Below are positions 17,164-26,779 of a stretch of 64,000 bases of DNA, piece after piece. Position 1 is the stretch's first letter. Every line of letters begins with the position of its first letter. Made by a program: the position numbers and the translations under genes. The DNA comes from Chloroflexota bacterium (GTDB lineage: Bacteria > Chloroflexota > Anaerolineae > Caldilineales > Caldilineaceae): contig JAGWYN010000015.1 of assembly GCA_018969295.1 (NCBI GenBank), positions 1-64,000 of the forward strand, in the 5' to 3' direction. The notes beneath the pieces were generated by a model. That model made no database searches. It saw nothing but the letters and a program-made list of their open reading frames with translations, and was not told the origin of the DNA.

Positions 17164-18603
17164 ATGAAAATTTGCCCTGAAACCATCCAAGCTGCCCGCG
17201 CACTCCGCCTGCATCTGCTCAAAGACCCCTATCGGCCGACCTACCACTTTGTCGTCCCGGAAGATTATGCCATGCCCGCAGACCCCAACGGCGCAGTCTT
17301 CTGGAATGGCCGCTACCACCTGGGATACCTCTACCAGGAGCAGGGCGTGCATTGCTGGGGCCATGTCTCCAGCCTGGATCTGCTCCACTGGCGGCACCAT
17401 CCACCGTCTCTGTTCCCCACCCCAGACAGCCCTGAAGAGGGGATCTTCAGCGGCAACTGTTTTGTCAACAAACAGGGCGAAGCAACCATGCTCTACCATG
17501 GGGTCAAAACGGGCAATTGCATCGCGACCAGCGCCGACCCCGAGCTCGATACCTGGCAAAAACTGCCCAGCAACCCGATCGTCCCGGTCGAAAACAAAGA
17601 TGTCTGGCGTGAAGCTGCCCAGCTGCCCTACGCCTCCTGGGATCCACACGGTTGGCTGGAGGGAGATACCTACTACGCCATCTTTGGCGGCAAACGCCCG
17701 GCCATTTTCAAGGCGCAACAGCTCGACCGCTGGTCCTATGTCGGCGACCTCTTCGCCCACGGCGTAGAAGGCGTCAGCCTGAGCGAGGATCTCTCCTGCC
17801 CCGATTTTTTCCCGCTGGGAGACAAATGGGTGCTGATGGGCATCAGCCATGAACTGGGCTGCCGCTACTATGTAGGAACCTGGCACAACGAGCAGTTCTA
17901 TCCTGAATTGCACGAGCAGATGAGCTGGGCCGACAATACAATGTTCGCCCCAGAAAGTCTGGTGGATCCAAAGGGACGCCGTATTCTGTGGGCCTGGATT
18001 TTTGATCAGTGGGACGAAGCCACCAAAGCAGCCAGCGGCTGGTCAGGTGTCTTTTCTCTGCCCCGTGAACTCTGGCTGGGCGAGGACAAACGGCTGCGAA
18101 TGCAGCCTGTAGAAGAGCTGAAACAGCTGCGCTACAACGAACGGCGCGACAGCCAGATCCGGATCGCACCAGACAGCGAGCAGAAAGTCAACGCCATTCA
18201 AGGCAACACCCTTGACTTGGAGCTTGTATTGGAACCTTTGGGTGCAACACGCTGCGGCGTCAAAATCTGCTGCGCCCCCGACGGCAGCGAAGCGACCGAG
18301 ATCGGCTACGACCGGGTCGCCCAAACGCTGTATATCGACCCAACCCACGCCTCAAGTCAGCGCATCGGTCTACAGACAGTCGAGGCCGCTCCCTTTCACC
18401 TCGAAAACGGCGAGTTGCTTCACCTGCGCGTCCTGATCGACCGCTCTGTTGTCGAGGTCTTCGCCAATCAACGCCAAAGTGTCCTCCGCCGCATCTATCC
18501 TGTCCAGCCAGAGAGTCTTCAGATCCAGCTGTTCAGTGCAGGAGGCGCCGCCCTTGCCCACAGCATTGCAGGCTGGACAATGATGCCCTCCAATCCATAC
18601 TGA
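17164..18603 (+). CDS. GH32-family protein (beta-fructosidase-like)
   Basis: Encodes 479 residues with no signal peptide, so probably cytosolic. The five-bladed propeller has ADPNG (Asp40, nucleophile in the family), SGN near residue 97 and SWDP (Asp160, transition-state stabiliser position). The C-terminal beta-sandwich ends with the typical RVLIDRSVVEVFANQ segment. The general acid/base motif, normally Glu-Cys-Pro-Asp, here reads SCPDFF: Ser211 replaces the Glu, with Glu208 three residues earlier. It may act on fructosides taken up by the cell or be a divergent subfamily. It is divergent from the Gfo/Idh/MocA gene. Confidence 0.85.
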   Translation: MKICPETIQAARALRLHLLKDPYRPTYHFVVPEDYAMPADPNGAVFWNGRYHLGYLYQEQGVHCWGHVSSLDLLHWRHHPPSLFPTPDSPEEGIFSGNCFVNKQGEATMLYHGVKTGNCIATSADPELDTWQKLPSNPIVPVENKDVWREAAQLPYASWDPHGWLEGDTYYAIFGGKRPAIFKAQQLDRWSYVGDLFAHGVEGVSLSEDLSCPDFFPLGDKWVLMGISHELGCRYYVGTWHNEQFYPELHEQMSWADNTMFAPESLVDPKGRRILWAWIFDQWDEATKAASGWSGVFSLPRELWLGEDKRLRMQPVEELKQLRYNERRDSQIRIAPDSEQKVNAIQGNTLDLELVLEPLGATRCGVKICCAPDGSEATEIGYDRVAQTLYIDPTHASSQRIGLQTVEAAPFHLENGELLHLRVLIDRSVVEVFANQRQSVLRRIYPVQPESLQIQLFSAGGAALAHSIAGWTMMPSNPY

Positions 18604-18947
18604 TCGAGGGGAGTCCCTTGCAGCAAAAGGACGTGAACACGCCCCCCCCAAAGGACGCAGCCGCGTACTAGACTTCAGACAGCTCAGCCCTTATCTTGAA
18701 AGGAAAAGCTGCCGGCAGAGGCATTGGAGCAGGTGACGGAGCAGGTTGCTGTCAAACCACAAATATTGCCGTTTTTTTGCCGTTCAGCCCCTTGAAATGC
18801 ACAAAAATTCGCTGTATCTTCTTTGGTAGCCTGCTGTTTTTGTTGGCGATACCCGTCAAAGCCAAACGATATGCCATGCTGAACCGCAACACTGTCGAAC
18901 TGCTTTCTGAAAAGATCCATGTTGACCGCAGGCAGGAAGCCTAGCCG
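18604..18947. other. intergenic region before the MalT-like regulator
   Basis: 344 bp with no credible gene; short frames here lack ribosome binding sites and coding bias. It holds one good promoter (18792-18820). The first part, after the GH32-like gene, shows no strong hairpin followed by a T-run, so termination is not evident. Confidence 0.5.
18792..18820 (+). promoter_or_regulatory. promoter for the MalT-like regulator
   Basis: TTGAAA (18792-18797), a 17-bp spacer, then TATCTT (18815-18820) preceded by TG. The start would be near 18827, leaving a leader of about 120 bases before the ATG at 18948. Confidence 0.5.
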
Positions 18948-21521
18948 ATGCTGGCAGTCAAATTGGCCTTGCCCGTCCGCCCTTCACTTTTTTTGGCCAG
19001 AGAGCGGTTGCGCCAGCAGCTGCGCCACTGGGCGCAGTACCGCGTGATCGTTGTCTCGGCGCCGGCCGGCTACGGCAAGAGCATGCTGGCGGCCGATTTT
19101 CTGAACAGGCTGGCCGACCAACCGGTGCGTCTGGCCTGGCTCTCCCTCGACGAGGACGACGACGACCCGGCACGTTTCGTCGCCGTACTGGCGGCAGCAC
19201 TGGCGGTTTCACAGGAAGAGGCTGGCCATGTTCCCCCCCTCCAGCTGCTGCTGCAGCTTTTGGACCGTCTGATCGCGCAAGGAACCACTGTCATGCTGGC
19301 CCTGGACGATCTGCACAGGCTGAAAGACCCCGCCGTGCACAAACTGCTGGCCTTTGCGATCGAACGCTCCCCCGCCTCTCTGCACTGGTTCCTCTTGAGC
19401 CGCCACAAACCTGCACTGGGGCTCTCGCGCCTGCGGCTGCAAAAACAGGTGCTCGAGATCGAGAGCAGCGATCTGCGGCTGGAACGGGCCGAGCTGGAAC
19501 AGTACCTGCTCCTGGCCGGCCAAGACAAACTGGAGACGGCTTCGATCGACCTGCTGGAAAAACGCACGCAGGGGTGGCTTGCCGGGGTACGTCTGGCTTT
19601 GCTTTCGCTGCGTAGACAGCCCCTGCAGGGCAACAGCCTGCTGGAACACCTGCACGGGGAAAATCACCTCTTCGCCGAGTATCTCACCGAAGAGGTGCTG
19701 GCTCAACAGCCAGAGCCAATGCAAAGCTTTCTGCTGCAATGCTCGATCTTGGAACAGCTCCATCCTGCCCTGTGCCAGGAGGTCACCGGCCAGCCAGAAG
19801 CCGGGCAGCTTCTGGAGCAGGCTTGGGAGCAACAACTTTTCTTCGATCGCCTCAGCCATCAGGAACAATGGTATGCTCTGCACCAGCTGTTTCGCGAGCT
19901 GCTCGCCCGCTCCCTGCGCCGCCACTACTCAGCCGCAGTGATCCAACAGCTCTATCTGCGTGCATCCAACTGGTACGAACAGCAGGGCCAGCTGGTGCCT
20001 GCGCTCCGCTGTCTGCTCGACAGCGGCGCCGCAGACCAGGCAGCCACCCTGCTCGAACAACATTCCCGCCAGATGCTGATCGACCTGCAGTTGGACGAGC
20101 TGAACTATCTGTTCAGTTTGCTGCCCGTCCAGCAGGTCGAAGCACGCCCCCCGCTGCTGATCGACCGGGCCTGGCTCTTCTTTTCGTTCGATGCACAACG
20201 TTTTTTCACAGAAATCGACTGCACACTGCAGCTGCTGAAAGACCCGACAGCGCTGTCCCGCGCCCAGCGTGATGAACTGGTTGTGCTGCAGCTGGTGCTG
20301 CGCTTCGGCCGCCAGGAGCGACAGGGCCTCTACACAGAGATCCAGCAGCTGATCGAGCAGATCTCCCCTGAGAGCAACGTGGCGGTCGGGACGGCACACA
20401 CCCTGGCCTTGTTGACGGTGGAGAGCAAAACCCACTGCGCACTGGCCCACCAGCATGCCCAGCTGGCAATTGAAGCGTTTGAAAGCATCAACGCCACCGG
20501 AGGCCAGCTTCATGTGCTCTTGCACCAGGCGCTGCTGACACGCAACTTAGGCGATCTGCAGGGGTGCCTGGCCCAATGCCAGGGTGCCCTGGGGTTGATA
20601 GCGCCCCAGGGCACCCTCTTCCTGGGCTATCACCTGGACCTGCTCTGTCTGGCAGGCGAAGCCCACTACTGGCGAAACGAGCTGGACGAGGCCCGGCACA
20701 TGCTCCAACAGGCACTGCAGCTCGCACAAAGCCACCATGAACCTTTCTACCAGCTGCAGGTGAGTCTGCAGCTGCAGCTGTGCAATCTGGCTGACGGCAT
20801 CCCAGAGCCGGCGCCCACGCTCTCGTTGGAAGAAGAACTCTGGCAGGCAGGGGCCAGCAAAAAATTTGCCCCCAAGCGTGCCAGGTTGGTCTACTGGCAG
20901 ATGTTGCGCTGGCTGGCTTTGGACGACCGCAGCCAGCTCTGGCAGAGCTTCCGCCAGTTGGAGTTCGACCTGGACAAGCTGAACCCCAGTGCAGACTACC
21001 AGCTGTGGGGGGTGTTGCTCACAGCCCATGTGGTGTGCGGGCATGAACTGGAAAAGGTGGGCCCTCTTCTGCAACAGCAACAGCAGAAGGCCAGCAAATG
21101 TGGGTTTGTGCATCAACAGATCCAGTTTGCCCTGTTGAGCGCCAACCTGCAGCAGATGCTGGGGCAAAAACGGGCAGCACGCCGCCATCTGCAACAGGCC
21201 CTGACGCTGGCCAAAAGCACCAAAGCAGTGCGCCTGCTGTGGACCCTGCCCGACCTGCACCCGCTGCTGGCCTCGATCGACGGCGCCGTTGCACTTCCTG
21301 TGCGGCCGGCTGCACAGCCAGTACACCCTTCGCTCACCTCCCAGGATCGGCAGGTACTGCGGCTGATGGTAGAGGGCCGGACCATCGCAGAAATTGCCGA
21401 GCAGATGGTGATCGCCCCCAACACGGTCAAATGGTACCAGCATCGGATCTACCGGCAGCTCAAGGTCAAAAACCGGCGCCAGGCAGTGGAGATGGCAACC
21501 CATCTGTTCGATACTCTGTAA
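18948..21521 (+). CDS. MalT-like LuxR-family ATP-dependent transcriptional regulator
   Basis: Encodes 857 residues. An N-terminal STAND-type ATPase has Walker A APAGYGKS (residues 38-45) and a Walker B-like VMLALDDLH near 115. A winged-helix/arm region and a long tetratricopeptide-like helical domain follow (about 350-780). A LuxR helix-turn-helix closes the protein (GRTIAEIAEQMVIAPNTVKW, about 805-824). Members of this family bind a sugar ligand in the helical domain, oligomerise with ATP and activate transcription. It directly precedes the ABC sugar operon, which has its own strong promoter at 21563, and is the obvious candidate activator. Inducer unknown. Confidence 0.88.
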   Translation: MLAVKLALPVRPSLFLARERLRQQLRHWAQYRVIVVSAPAGYGKSMLAADFLNRLADQPVRLAWLSLDEDDDDPARFVAVLAAALAVSQEEAGHVPPLQLLLQLLDRLIAQGTTVMLALDDLHRLKDPAVHKLLAFAIERSPASLHWFLLSRHKPALGLSRLRLQKQVLEIESSDLRLERAELEQYLLLAGQDKLETASIDLLEKRTQGWLAGVRLALLSLRRQPLQGNSLLEHLHGENHLFAEYLTEEVLAQQPEPMQSFLLQCSILEQLHPALCQEVTGQPEAGQLLEQAWEQQLFFDRLSHQEQWYALHQLFRELLARSLRRHYSAAVIQQLYLRASNWYEQQGQLVPALRCLLDSGAADQAATLLEQHSRQMLIDLQLDELNYLFSLLPVQQVEARPPLLIDRAWLFFSFDAQRFFTEIDCTLQLLKDPTALSRAQRDELVVLQLVLRFGRQERQGLYTEIQQLIEQISPESNVAVGTAHTLALLTVESKTHCALAHQHAQLAIEAFESINATGGQLHVLLHQALLTRNLGDLQGCLAQCQGALGLIAPQGTLFLGYHLDLLCLAGEAHYWRNELDEARHMLQQALQLAQSHHEPFYQLQVSLQLQLCNLADGIPEPAPTLSLEEELWQAGASKKFAPKRARLVYWQMLRWLALDDRSQLWQSFRQLEFDLDKLNPSADYQLWGVLLTAHVVCGHELEKVGPLLQQQQQKASKCGFVHQQIQFALLSANLQQMLGQKRAARRHLQQALTLAKSTKAVRLLWTLPDLHPLLASIDGAVALPVRPAAQPVHPSLTSQDRQVLRLMVEGRTIAEIAEQMVIAPNTVKWYQHRIYRQLKVKNRRQAVEMATHLFDTL

Positions 21522-21562
21522 AAAGACCAGCGTCGTCTGAAATTTTGTCCCAAAAACAGCCA

Positions 21563-21591
21563 TTGACAAATCACTCAATTCGTTGTATAGT
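21563..21591 (+). promoter_or_regulatory. strong sigma-70 promoter of the sugar operon
   Basis: TTGACA (21563-21568) matches the consensus exactly, followed by a 17-bp spacer and TATAGT (21586-21591). The predicted start is near 21598. It drives the binding-protein gene and probably the whole run to 30237. Confidence 0.8.
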
Positions 21592-21604
21592 CGATTCGCA
21601 CCAC

Positions 21605-21624
21605 AATCCTGTCATTACAGGATT
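21605..21624. promoter_or_regulatory. palindromic operator downstream of the sugar promoter
   Basis: AATCCTGT-CATT-ACAGGATT is a perfect palindrome with 8-bp arms and a 4-bp centre, at about +7 to +26 from the predicted start. A bound protein would block elongation or promoter clearance. The most likely ligand-responsive repressor is the GntR/HutC protein encoded in the same operon (26780-27649). Confidence 0.65.
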
Positions 21625-21709
21625 ACAATTTAATCGCCACTTGCAACCATCTACCAGTGATTTGGTCTCTTGTTTTTCAATTTACGTTGATACCCAAAAG
21701 GAGAGTGTG

Positions 21710-23227
21710 ATGTTGTACAGACAATTGTGGCTGCCGATCCTCCTCGTGATCGGCGTTGTGCTCGGCGGCTGCGTTGCAGCCGCGCCGGCTGACCAGGCAC
21801 CCGCCAGCGGCGAAGCAGAGAGCGCCGCCAAACCCTTCGCCGGCCAGAAAGTCGTCGTCGTCACCCAGACCGGCCGCTCGATCGGCGGGCCTGTGGAAGA
21901 TTACGCCCCAGAATGGGAAGAGATGACCGGCGGCGACGTCGAGCTGCAACAGTTTGCCTTTGGCGAGTTGTTCGAGAAGATCATCACCGCCTTCGAGACC
22001 GGCGCCAACGACTACGACGTTCTGATCTTCCCGGCAGACTGGGCAGGCGATTTCATGGCCCCTGGCCACTTGGAGCCCATCTCGGAGGAGCTGTTGGCCA
22101 AACTGGAACCGGAGGACATTATCCCTCTTTACGGCGAGCGCATCACCGCCTGGGGAGAGACGGTCTACGCACTGCCCTACGACGGCGACGGCCATATGCT
22201 CTACTACCGCAAAGACCTGGTCAACCCGGCCTCCCCGTATGCCGCCGAATTTGAAGCCCAATACGGCTACCCGCTGGACGAACCGCAGACCTGGTCGCAG
22301 TACTACGACATCGCCGAGTTCTTCAACGGACGCGAGGTCGAAACTGCCGGCGAGATGGCACCGATCGCTGGCGTCGCCGAGGCCCAACGCCGCAACGCCC
22401 AGAGTTACTGGGTCTTCCTCTCCCATGCAGCCGGCTACGGCAAGGTGCCGGGCAACCCCTGCTTCTTCTTCAGCTGCGACAACATGACGCCGCAGGTCAA
22501 CAACCCCGGCTGGGTGCAGGCGCTCGACGACTACATCCGCTCACGCGACCTGGGCCCCGCCGAACAGCTGCAGTGGGACGTCTCCGACACGCGCGTCCAG
22601 TTCCCAGCCGGCGCCGCCGTGCTGAATATCGACTGGGGAGACGTCGGCCCGATCTCCTACAACCCAGACGCCTCTGTGATCGTCGGCCAGACCGGCTTCG
22701 GCGTGCTGCCAGGAGGAGACCGCTACTGGGACTACACAACCGGCGCCTGGGTGGAAGAAGTCAACGTCGCCCCGTTCATCGCTTTCGGCGGTTGGATTAT
22801 CGGCGTTGCAGCAGACAGCGAGGTGAAAGAAGCTGCTCTGGATTTTGCTGCCTTTATGGCGCGGCCCGAGCTGGTCAAACAGCTGGCCGTCACCCCCGAC
22901 ACCGGCATCAACCCCTCCCGCTACAGCCAGTTCGAAGATCTCGACCTCTGGATCAACGCCGGGTTCGACCAGGCCGGCGCCGAAGACTATCTGGCCGCCG
23001 TCAAGGACTCCATCAGCCACCCGAACGCCGTTCTGGACCTGCGCATCCGTGGTTCGGCAGAATACTTGAGCGTCCTCGACACCGAAATCAGCCGGGCACT
23101 GGCCGGCGAACTCAGTTCACAAGAAGCACTCGACAACGTGGCTGCCGGCTGGAACGAAATCACCGACCGCCTGGGCCGCGAGGACCAGCTGAACCAATAT
23201 CGCTCGGCAGTCGGCTACACCGAATAA
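21710..23227 (+). CDS. ABC sugar transporter substrate-binding lipoprotein
   Basis: Encodes 505 residues from ATG 21710, with AAAGGAG upstream at good spacing. The lipoprotein signal ends at VLGGC (Cys21), followed by an Ala/Pro/Glu-rich spacer and a cluster-B (family 1) solute-binding fold of the MalE/UgpB type. Aromatic residues typical of sugar sites are present (for example QTWSQYYDIAEFF and YWDYTTGAW). It captures a carbohydrate outside the membrane and delivers it to the two permeases that follow. No ATPase gene is in the operon, so a shared MsmK/UgpC-type ATPase elsewhere is expected. Confidence 0.92.
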   Translation: MLYRQLWLPILLVIGVVLGGCVAAAPADQAPASGEAESAAKPFAGQKVVVVTQTGRSIGGPVEDYAPEWEEMTGGDVELQQFAFGELFEKIITAFETGANDYDVLIFPADWAGDFMAPGHLEPISEELLAKLEPEDIIPLYGERITAWGETVYALPYDGDGHMLYYRKDLVNPASPYAAEFEAQYGYPLDEPQTWSQYYDIAEFFNGREVETAGEMAPIAGVAEAQRRNAQSYWVFLSHAAGYGKVPGNPCFFFSCDNMTPQVNNPGWVQALDDYIRSRDLGPAEQLQWDVSDTRVQFPAGAAVLNIDWGDVGPISYNPDASVIVGQTGFGVLPGGDRYWDYTTGAWVEEVNVAPFIAFGGWIIGVAADSEVKEAALDFAAFMARPELVKQLAVTPDTGINPSRYSQFEDLDLWINAGFDQAGAEDYLAAVKDSISHPNAVLDLRIRGSAEYLSVLDTEISRALAGELSSQEALDNVAAGWNEITDRLGREDQLNQYRSAVGYTE

Positions 23228-23341
23228 CTGCCCCGCCAACCGCTGACCAACGGGCTGCACCGCGCAGCCCGTTCCCTGCCAAGGACGCCAGGCTCTCTGC
23301 AGCCTGGCGATCCTGGATCTCAAAAAGGAGCGCACAGAACG

Positions 23342-24310
23342 ATGGCTGGCCCACAATCGACCGTTCCCGAAGCTGCCGGCACGGACAGAGCACACGAACG
23401 TTCGTTCAAACGCATTTTTTTGCTGCCAGCCGTCTTCTACCTGCTGCTGCTCTCTGTGTTTCCCACCGTGTGGTCGCTCGGCATCAGCTTCACCGACTCT
23501 CAACGCGGAGCACGTACGACCTCAGAAGAGAGCGCTGGGTTCTTGGGCACAGGAGTCCAGCTGACCGCCCGCAACTATGTGCGCATGCTCAGCGACCAGC
23601 GGCTGCATACCGCAGCCCTCAACACAATTGTCTTCGTCGTCGGCGGCGTGCTGCTCCAATATGGGCTGGGGTTCCTGCTGGCCCTCGTGCTTCATCAACA
23701 GTTTGTCGGCCGCAACCTCGCACGGGTCATTTTTCTGATGCCCATGATGGTCACCCCCGTCGCTGCTGCCTACATGGGCCGTATGCTGTTCGATACCCGC
23801 ATTTCGCCGCAGGCACACCTGCAACGCCTCCTTTCTTCGCTCACCGGCACCGAAATTTCGATCCCCTGGCTGAGCGAAGGCACCTGGGCCACAGCGGCAA
23901 TCATCCTGATCGACAGCTGGCAGTGGATCCCGTTCATGACCCTGCTGCTGCTCGCCGGGATGCAGGGCATCCCCGAAGAGATCTATGAGGCGGCACGCAC
24001 AGATGGCGCCACCGCTTTCCAAATTTTGCGCCAGATCACCTTCCCCATTTTGCTCCCGCTCTCGATCACAGCCATTTTGATTCGCGGGCTGGAAATCTTC
24101 AAGATCATCGACGTGATCGTCGTGACCACCGGCGGCGGACCCGGCTCAGCAACCGAGTCGCTGACCATGTACCTGTTCGACACAGCGCTCACCTTCGGCA
24201 ACTACAGCTATGCAGCCGCCATCTCGTTTGCGCTGCTGCTCCTCGTCATCCTGTTTGCAACTCTCTTTCTGACCCTGGGCAGGCGCATCGCTGGCCAGAA
24301 CAGCCAATAG
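23342..24310 (+). CDS. ABC sugar transporter permease (MalF/UgpA type)
   Basis: Encodes 322 residues with six transmembrane helices. The cytoplasmic EAA loop reads EEIYEAARTDGATAFQILRQ, the site that docks the ATPase. A short polar N-terminus precedes helix 1 (about 25-45). It forms a heterodimer with the next gene product. The gap of 114 bp after the binding-protein gene contains no clear terminator; AAGGAG lies 13 bases before the start. Confidence 0.92.
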   Translation: MAGPQSTVPEAAGTDRAHERSFKRIFLLPAVFYLLLLSVFPTVWSLGISFTDSQRGARTTSEESAGFLGTGVQLTARNYVRMLSDQRLHTAALNTIVFVVGGVLLQYGLGFLLALVLHQQFVGRNLARVIFLMPMMVTPVAAAYMGRMLFDTRISPQAHLQRLLSSLTGTEISIPWLSEGTWATAAIILIDSWQWIPFMTLLLLAGMQGIPEEIYEAARTDGATAFQILRQITFPILLPLSITAILIRGLEIFKIIDVIVVTTGGGPGSATESLTMYLFDTALTFGNYSYAAAISFALLLLVILFATLFLTLGRRIAGQNSQ

Positions 24311-24322
24311 GAACTGCCTTCT

Positions 24323-25183
24323 ATGCGACAAACACCCTGGCAGCGCGCGCTGCTCTACACCGTCGTCGTGGTCTGGTCCTTCGTCTGTCTCTTTCCATTC
24401 TACTGGCTCGCCACCACTTCGCTCAAAACCCCCCTGGCCGTCAGCCGCGGCCCACGCTATCTCCCCACCGTCGACTATCAACCCACCGGCGAACACTGGC
24501 AGTACCTGCTGAACGACCAGCGCGATTCCCTCCTTCGCCACTTCCGCAACAGCCTGATCGCCGCCACCGGCAGCACACTCCTGGCCCTGGTGCTCGGTTC
24601 AATGGGAGGCTATGGGCTGGCACGCTACCGCTACCACTGGCGCCATCTCCTCAACTGGCGCAACCACGATATCTCTTTCTGGATCATCTCCCAAAGATTT
24701 TTGCCCCCTGCACTTTTCGTCGTACCCTTCCTGCTCCTCTTTTCACAGCTCAACCTGGTCGATACCCACCTCGGGCTGATCCTCGCCTATACACTCTTCA
24801 ACATCCCCTTCGCCGTCTGGATCATGCGCGATTTCTTTGTAAACCTGCCCATCGACCTGGAAGAGAGCGCACTGGTCGACGGCGCCACCGCCTGGCAAAC
24901 TTTTGTGCGGATTGTCCTGCCGCTGAGCACCCCCGGGCTGGTGTCAGTGGCCATCTTCTCCTTTGTCTTCTCTTGGAACGAGTTCCTCTACGCGCTGATG
25001 CTCACCAACTATGAAGCGATCACCCTGCCCGTTTTGATCGCCGGACAAAACAACACGCGCGGCATCCAATGGTGGTATATCTCAGCGCTGACCCTGGCCG
25101 CTGTGACCCCCGTCGTTCTCATCGGCCTGGCACTGGAACGCTACATCACCCGAGGATTGACAGCAGGCGCCGTGAAAGGGTAA
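24323..25183 (+). CDS. ABC sugar transporter permease (MalG/UgpE type)
   Basis: Encodes 286 residues with six transmembrane helices and the EAA loop LEESALVDGATAWQTFVRIV. It lies 12 bp downstream of the MalF-type permease and forms the second half of the channel. The C-terminus RYITRGLTAGAVKG is typical of this family. AGGAAC lies upstream of the ATG. Confidence 0.92.
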   Translation: MRQTPWQRALLYTVVVVWSFVCLFPFYWLATTSLKTPLAVSRGPRYLPTVDYQPTGEHWQYLLNDQRDSLLRHFRNSLIAATGSTLLALVLGSMGGYGLARYRYHWRHLLNWRNHDISFWIISQRFLPPALFVVPFLLLFSQLNLVDTHLGLILAYTLFNIPFAVWIMRDFFVNLPIDLEESALVDGATAWQTFVRIVLPLSTPGLVSVAIFSFVFSWNEFLYALMLTNYEAITLPVLIAGQNNTRGIQWWYISALTLAAVTPVVLIGLALERYITRGLTAGAVKG

Positions 25184-25195
25184 AAACACTTCACT

Positions 25196-26719
25196 ATGAA
25201 ACGTACCCTCTTGCTGGGCATCGATATCGGCACCCAAAGCACCCGCACAGCACTGCTCACCCCCGACGGCACCACCGTCGCCAGCGCCAGCCGCCCACAG
25301 GAGCTGTCGACCCCCCAGGCCGGCTGGGCCGAACAAGACCCCGACCAATGGTGGGCCAATGTGGTCGCTTGCCTCCGCACAACCCTGGCCCAGGCAGAAG
25401 TCTCCCCCGACGAGATCGTGGCCGTCGGCGTCGGCGGACAGATGCACGGCACAGTGCCGCTGGCCGCCGACGGCAGCGTGCTCAGCCACCAGGTACAGCT
25501 CTGGTGCGACAAACGCAGCGCACCCCTCGTCGAAGCCTTCAAACAGCAGCCCCATGCCCAACAGAGCTGCCGGCGAAGCGGCAACCCCCCCGTCCCCAAC
25601 TGGATTGGATTCAAACTCCAGTGGCTCCGCCAACAGGAGCCAGAACTCTACCGCCAAAGCTGGAAATTTGTCACCCCCAAAGATTATGTCAATTTTAGAT
25701 TTACCGGAGAAGTTGCCACCGACTACTCGGAAGCCTCCGGCGCCTTTCTGATGGATGCAGCCCGCCGGGTGTGGTCTCCCGAGCTGTTCGAAGAGCTCGG
25801 GTTGGATCCATCCAAGCTGCCTGATATCCATCGCTCTGCCGCTGTGATCGGCCAGGTCACCGCCGACGCTGCCGCTCTGACCGGGCTTGCCGCAGGCACC
25901 CCCGTCGTCGCAGGGGGCGGCGACATGCTTTGCATGCTCCTGGCCGCAGGGCTCTTCGAGCCGGGCGCAGCCTCCGACATCACCGGCACTTCGGGGATCT
26001 TCTCCGTCTTCACAGACGCACCTGTGCTCGACCCCCGGCTGATGAACCTGCACCATGTCACCGACGGCTGGGTGCCCTTCGGCATCACAGACACGGGCGG
26101 CGTCGCCCTCAAATGGTTCAAAGACAGCTTCTGCCAGCACGAGATCGTCGAGGCCCAGGCACAAGGGGTCACCGTCTACGATCTGCTCAACACCCGCGCC
26201 GCCCAGGTCCCCGCCGGCAGCGAAGGGCTGCTCTTTTTCCCCTACCTGCTGGGCGAACGCACGCTCGGCACCCCCTACGCCCGCGGGGTCTTTTTTGGGC
26301 TGACCCCGCGCCACGGCGTGCCAGCCCTGGCACGGGCCATCATGGAAGGGGTGACCCTGGAACTGCGCCAGACCCTGGAACTCGTGGAAAGCGCAGGCCA
26401 CGCTGTCCATGCCATCTACCACAGTGGCGGCGGCGCGTACAGCGCGCTCTGGTCGCAGATCAAGGCTGACATCTACCAAAAACCAGTCATGACCTTCTCC
26501 CATACCGAAGGCGGGCTCCTGGGGGCAGCGATCCTGGCCGGCGTGGGGGCTGGCGTCTACCCCGATGAAACCAGCGGAGCCCGCCGTTGCCTGCGCGTGG
26601 AACGCACATTTTCGCCCAACCCAGCGCTGGCAGAACGGTACCATGCGTTGTTCGACCTTTTCAAAGATCTCCACGACCGTTTCCAGAAACCCTTTGACCG
26701 GCTGGCACAGCTGCCTTGA
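25196..26719 (+). CDS. FGGY-family carbohydrate kinase, xylulokinase-like
   Basis: Encodes 507 residues. The N-terminal ATPase-fold phosphate motif GIDIGTQSTRTAL, the GVGGQMHGTVPL segment characteristic of xylulokinases, and the second-domain GGGDM and GGAYSALW motifs are present. It should phosphorylate the sugar or sugar alcohol imported by the adjacent transporter. Xylulose is the default guess, but the neighbours (cupin phosphoglucose isomerase, 2-hydroxyacid dehydrogenase, shikimate-dehydrogenase-like enzyme) do not form a standard xylose pathway, so another ketose or polyol is possible. It lies 12 bp after the permease gene. Confidence 0.88.
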   Translation: MKRTLLLGIDIGTQSTRTALLTPDGTTVASASRPQELSTPQAGWAEQDPDQWWANVVACLRTTLAQAEVSPDEIVAVGVGGQMHGTVPLAADGSVLSHQVQLWCDKRSAPLVEAFKQQPHAQQSCRRSGNPPVPNWIGFKLQWLRQQEPELYRQSWKFVTPKDYVNFRFTGEVATDYSEASGAFLMDAARRVWSPELFEELGLDPSKLPDIHRSAAVIGQVTADAAALTGLAAGTPVVAGGGDMLCMLLAAGLFEPGAASDITGTSGIFSVFTDAPVLDPRLMNLHHVTDGWVPFGITDTGGVALKWFKDSFCQHEIVEAQAQGVTVYDLLNTRAAQVPAGSEGLLFFPYLLGERTLGTPYARGVFFGLTPRHGVPALARAIMEGVTLELRQTLELVESAGHAVHAIYHSGGGAYSALWSQIKADIYQKPVMTFSHTEGGLLGAAILAGVGAGVYPDETSGARRCLRVERTFSPNPALAERYHALFDLFKDLHDRFQKPFDRLAQLP

Positions 26720-26779
26720 ACAACGGCTGCCCATGCTGCGAGGGAAGCAGCCAACTGCGCAACGAAAGACAGCAGACTT

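Noticed and set aside
18696..18944. Small plus-strand gene (82 codons) before the MalT-like regulator
   Set aside because: No ribosome site, mixed composition and it spans a good promoter; it would end just before the regulator start by chance.
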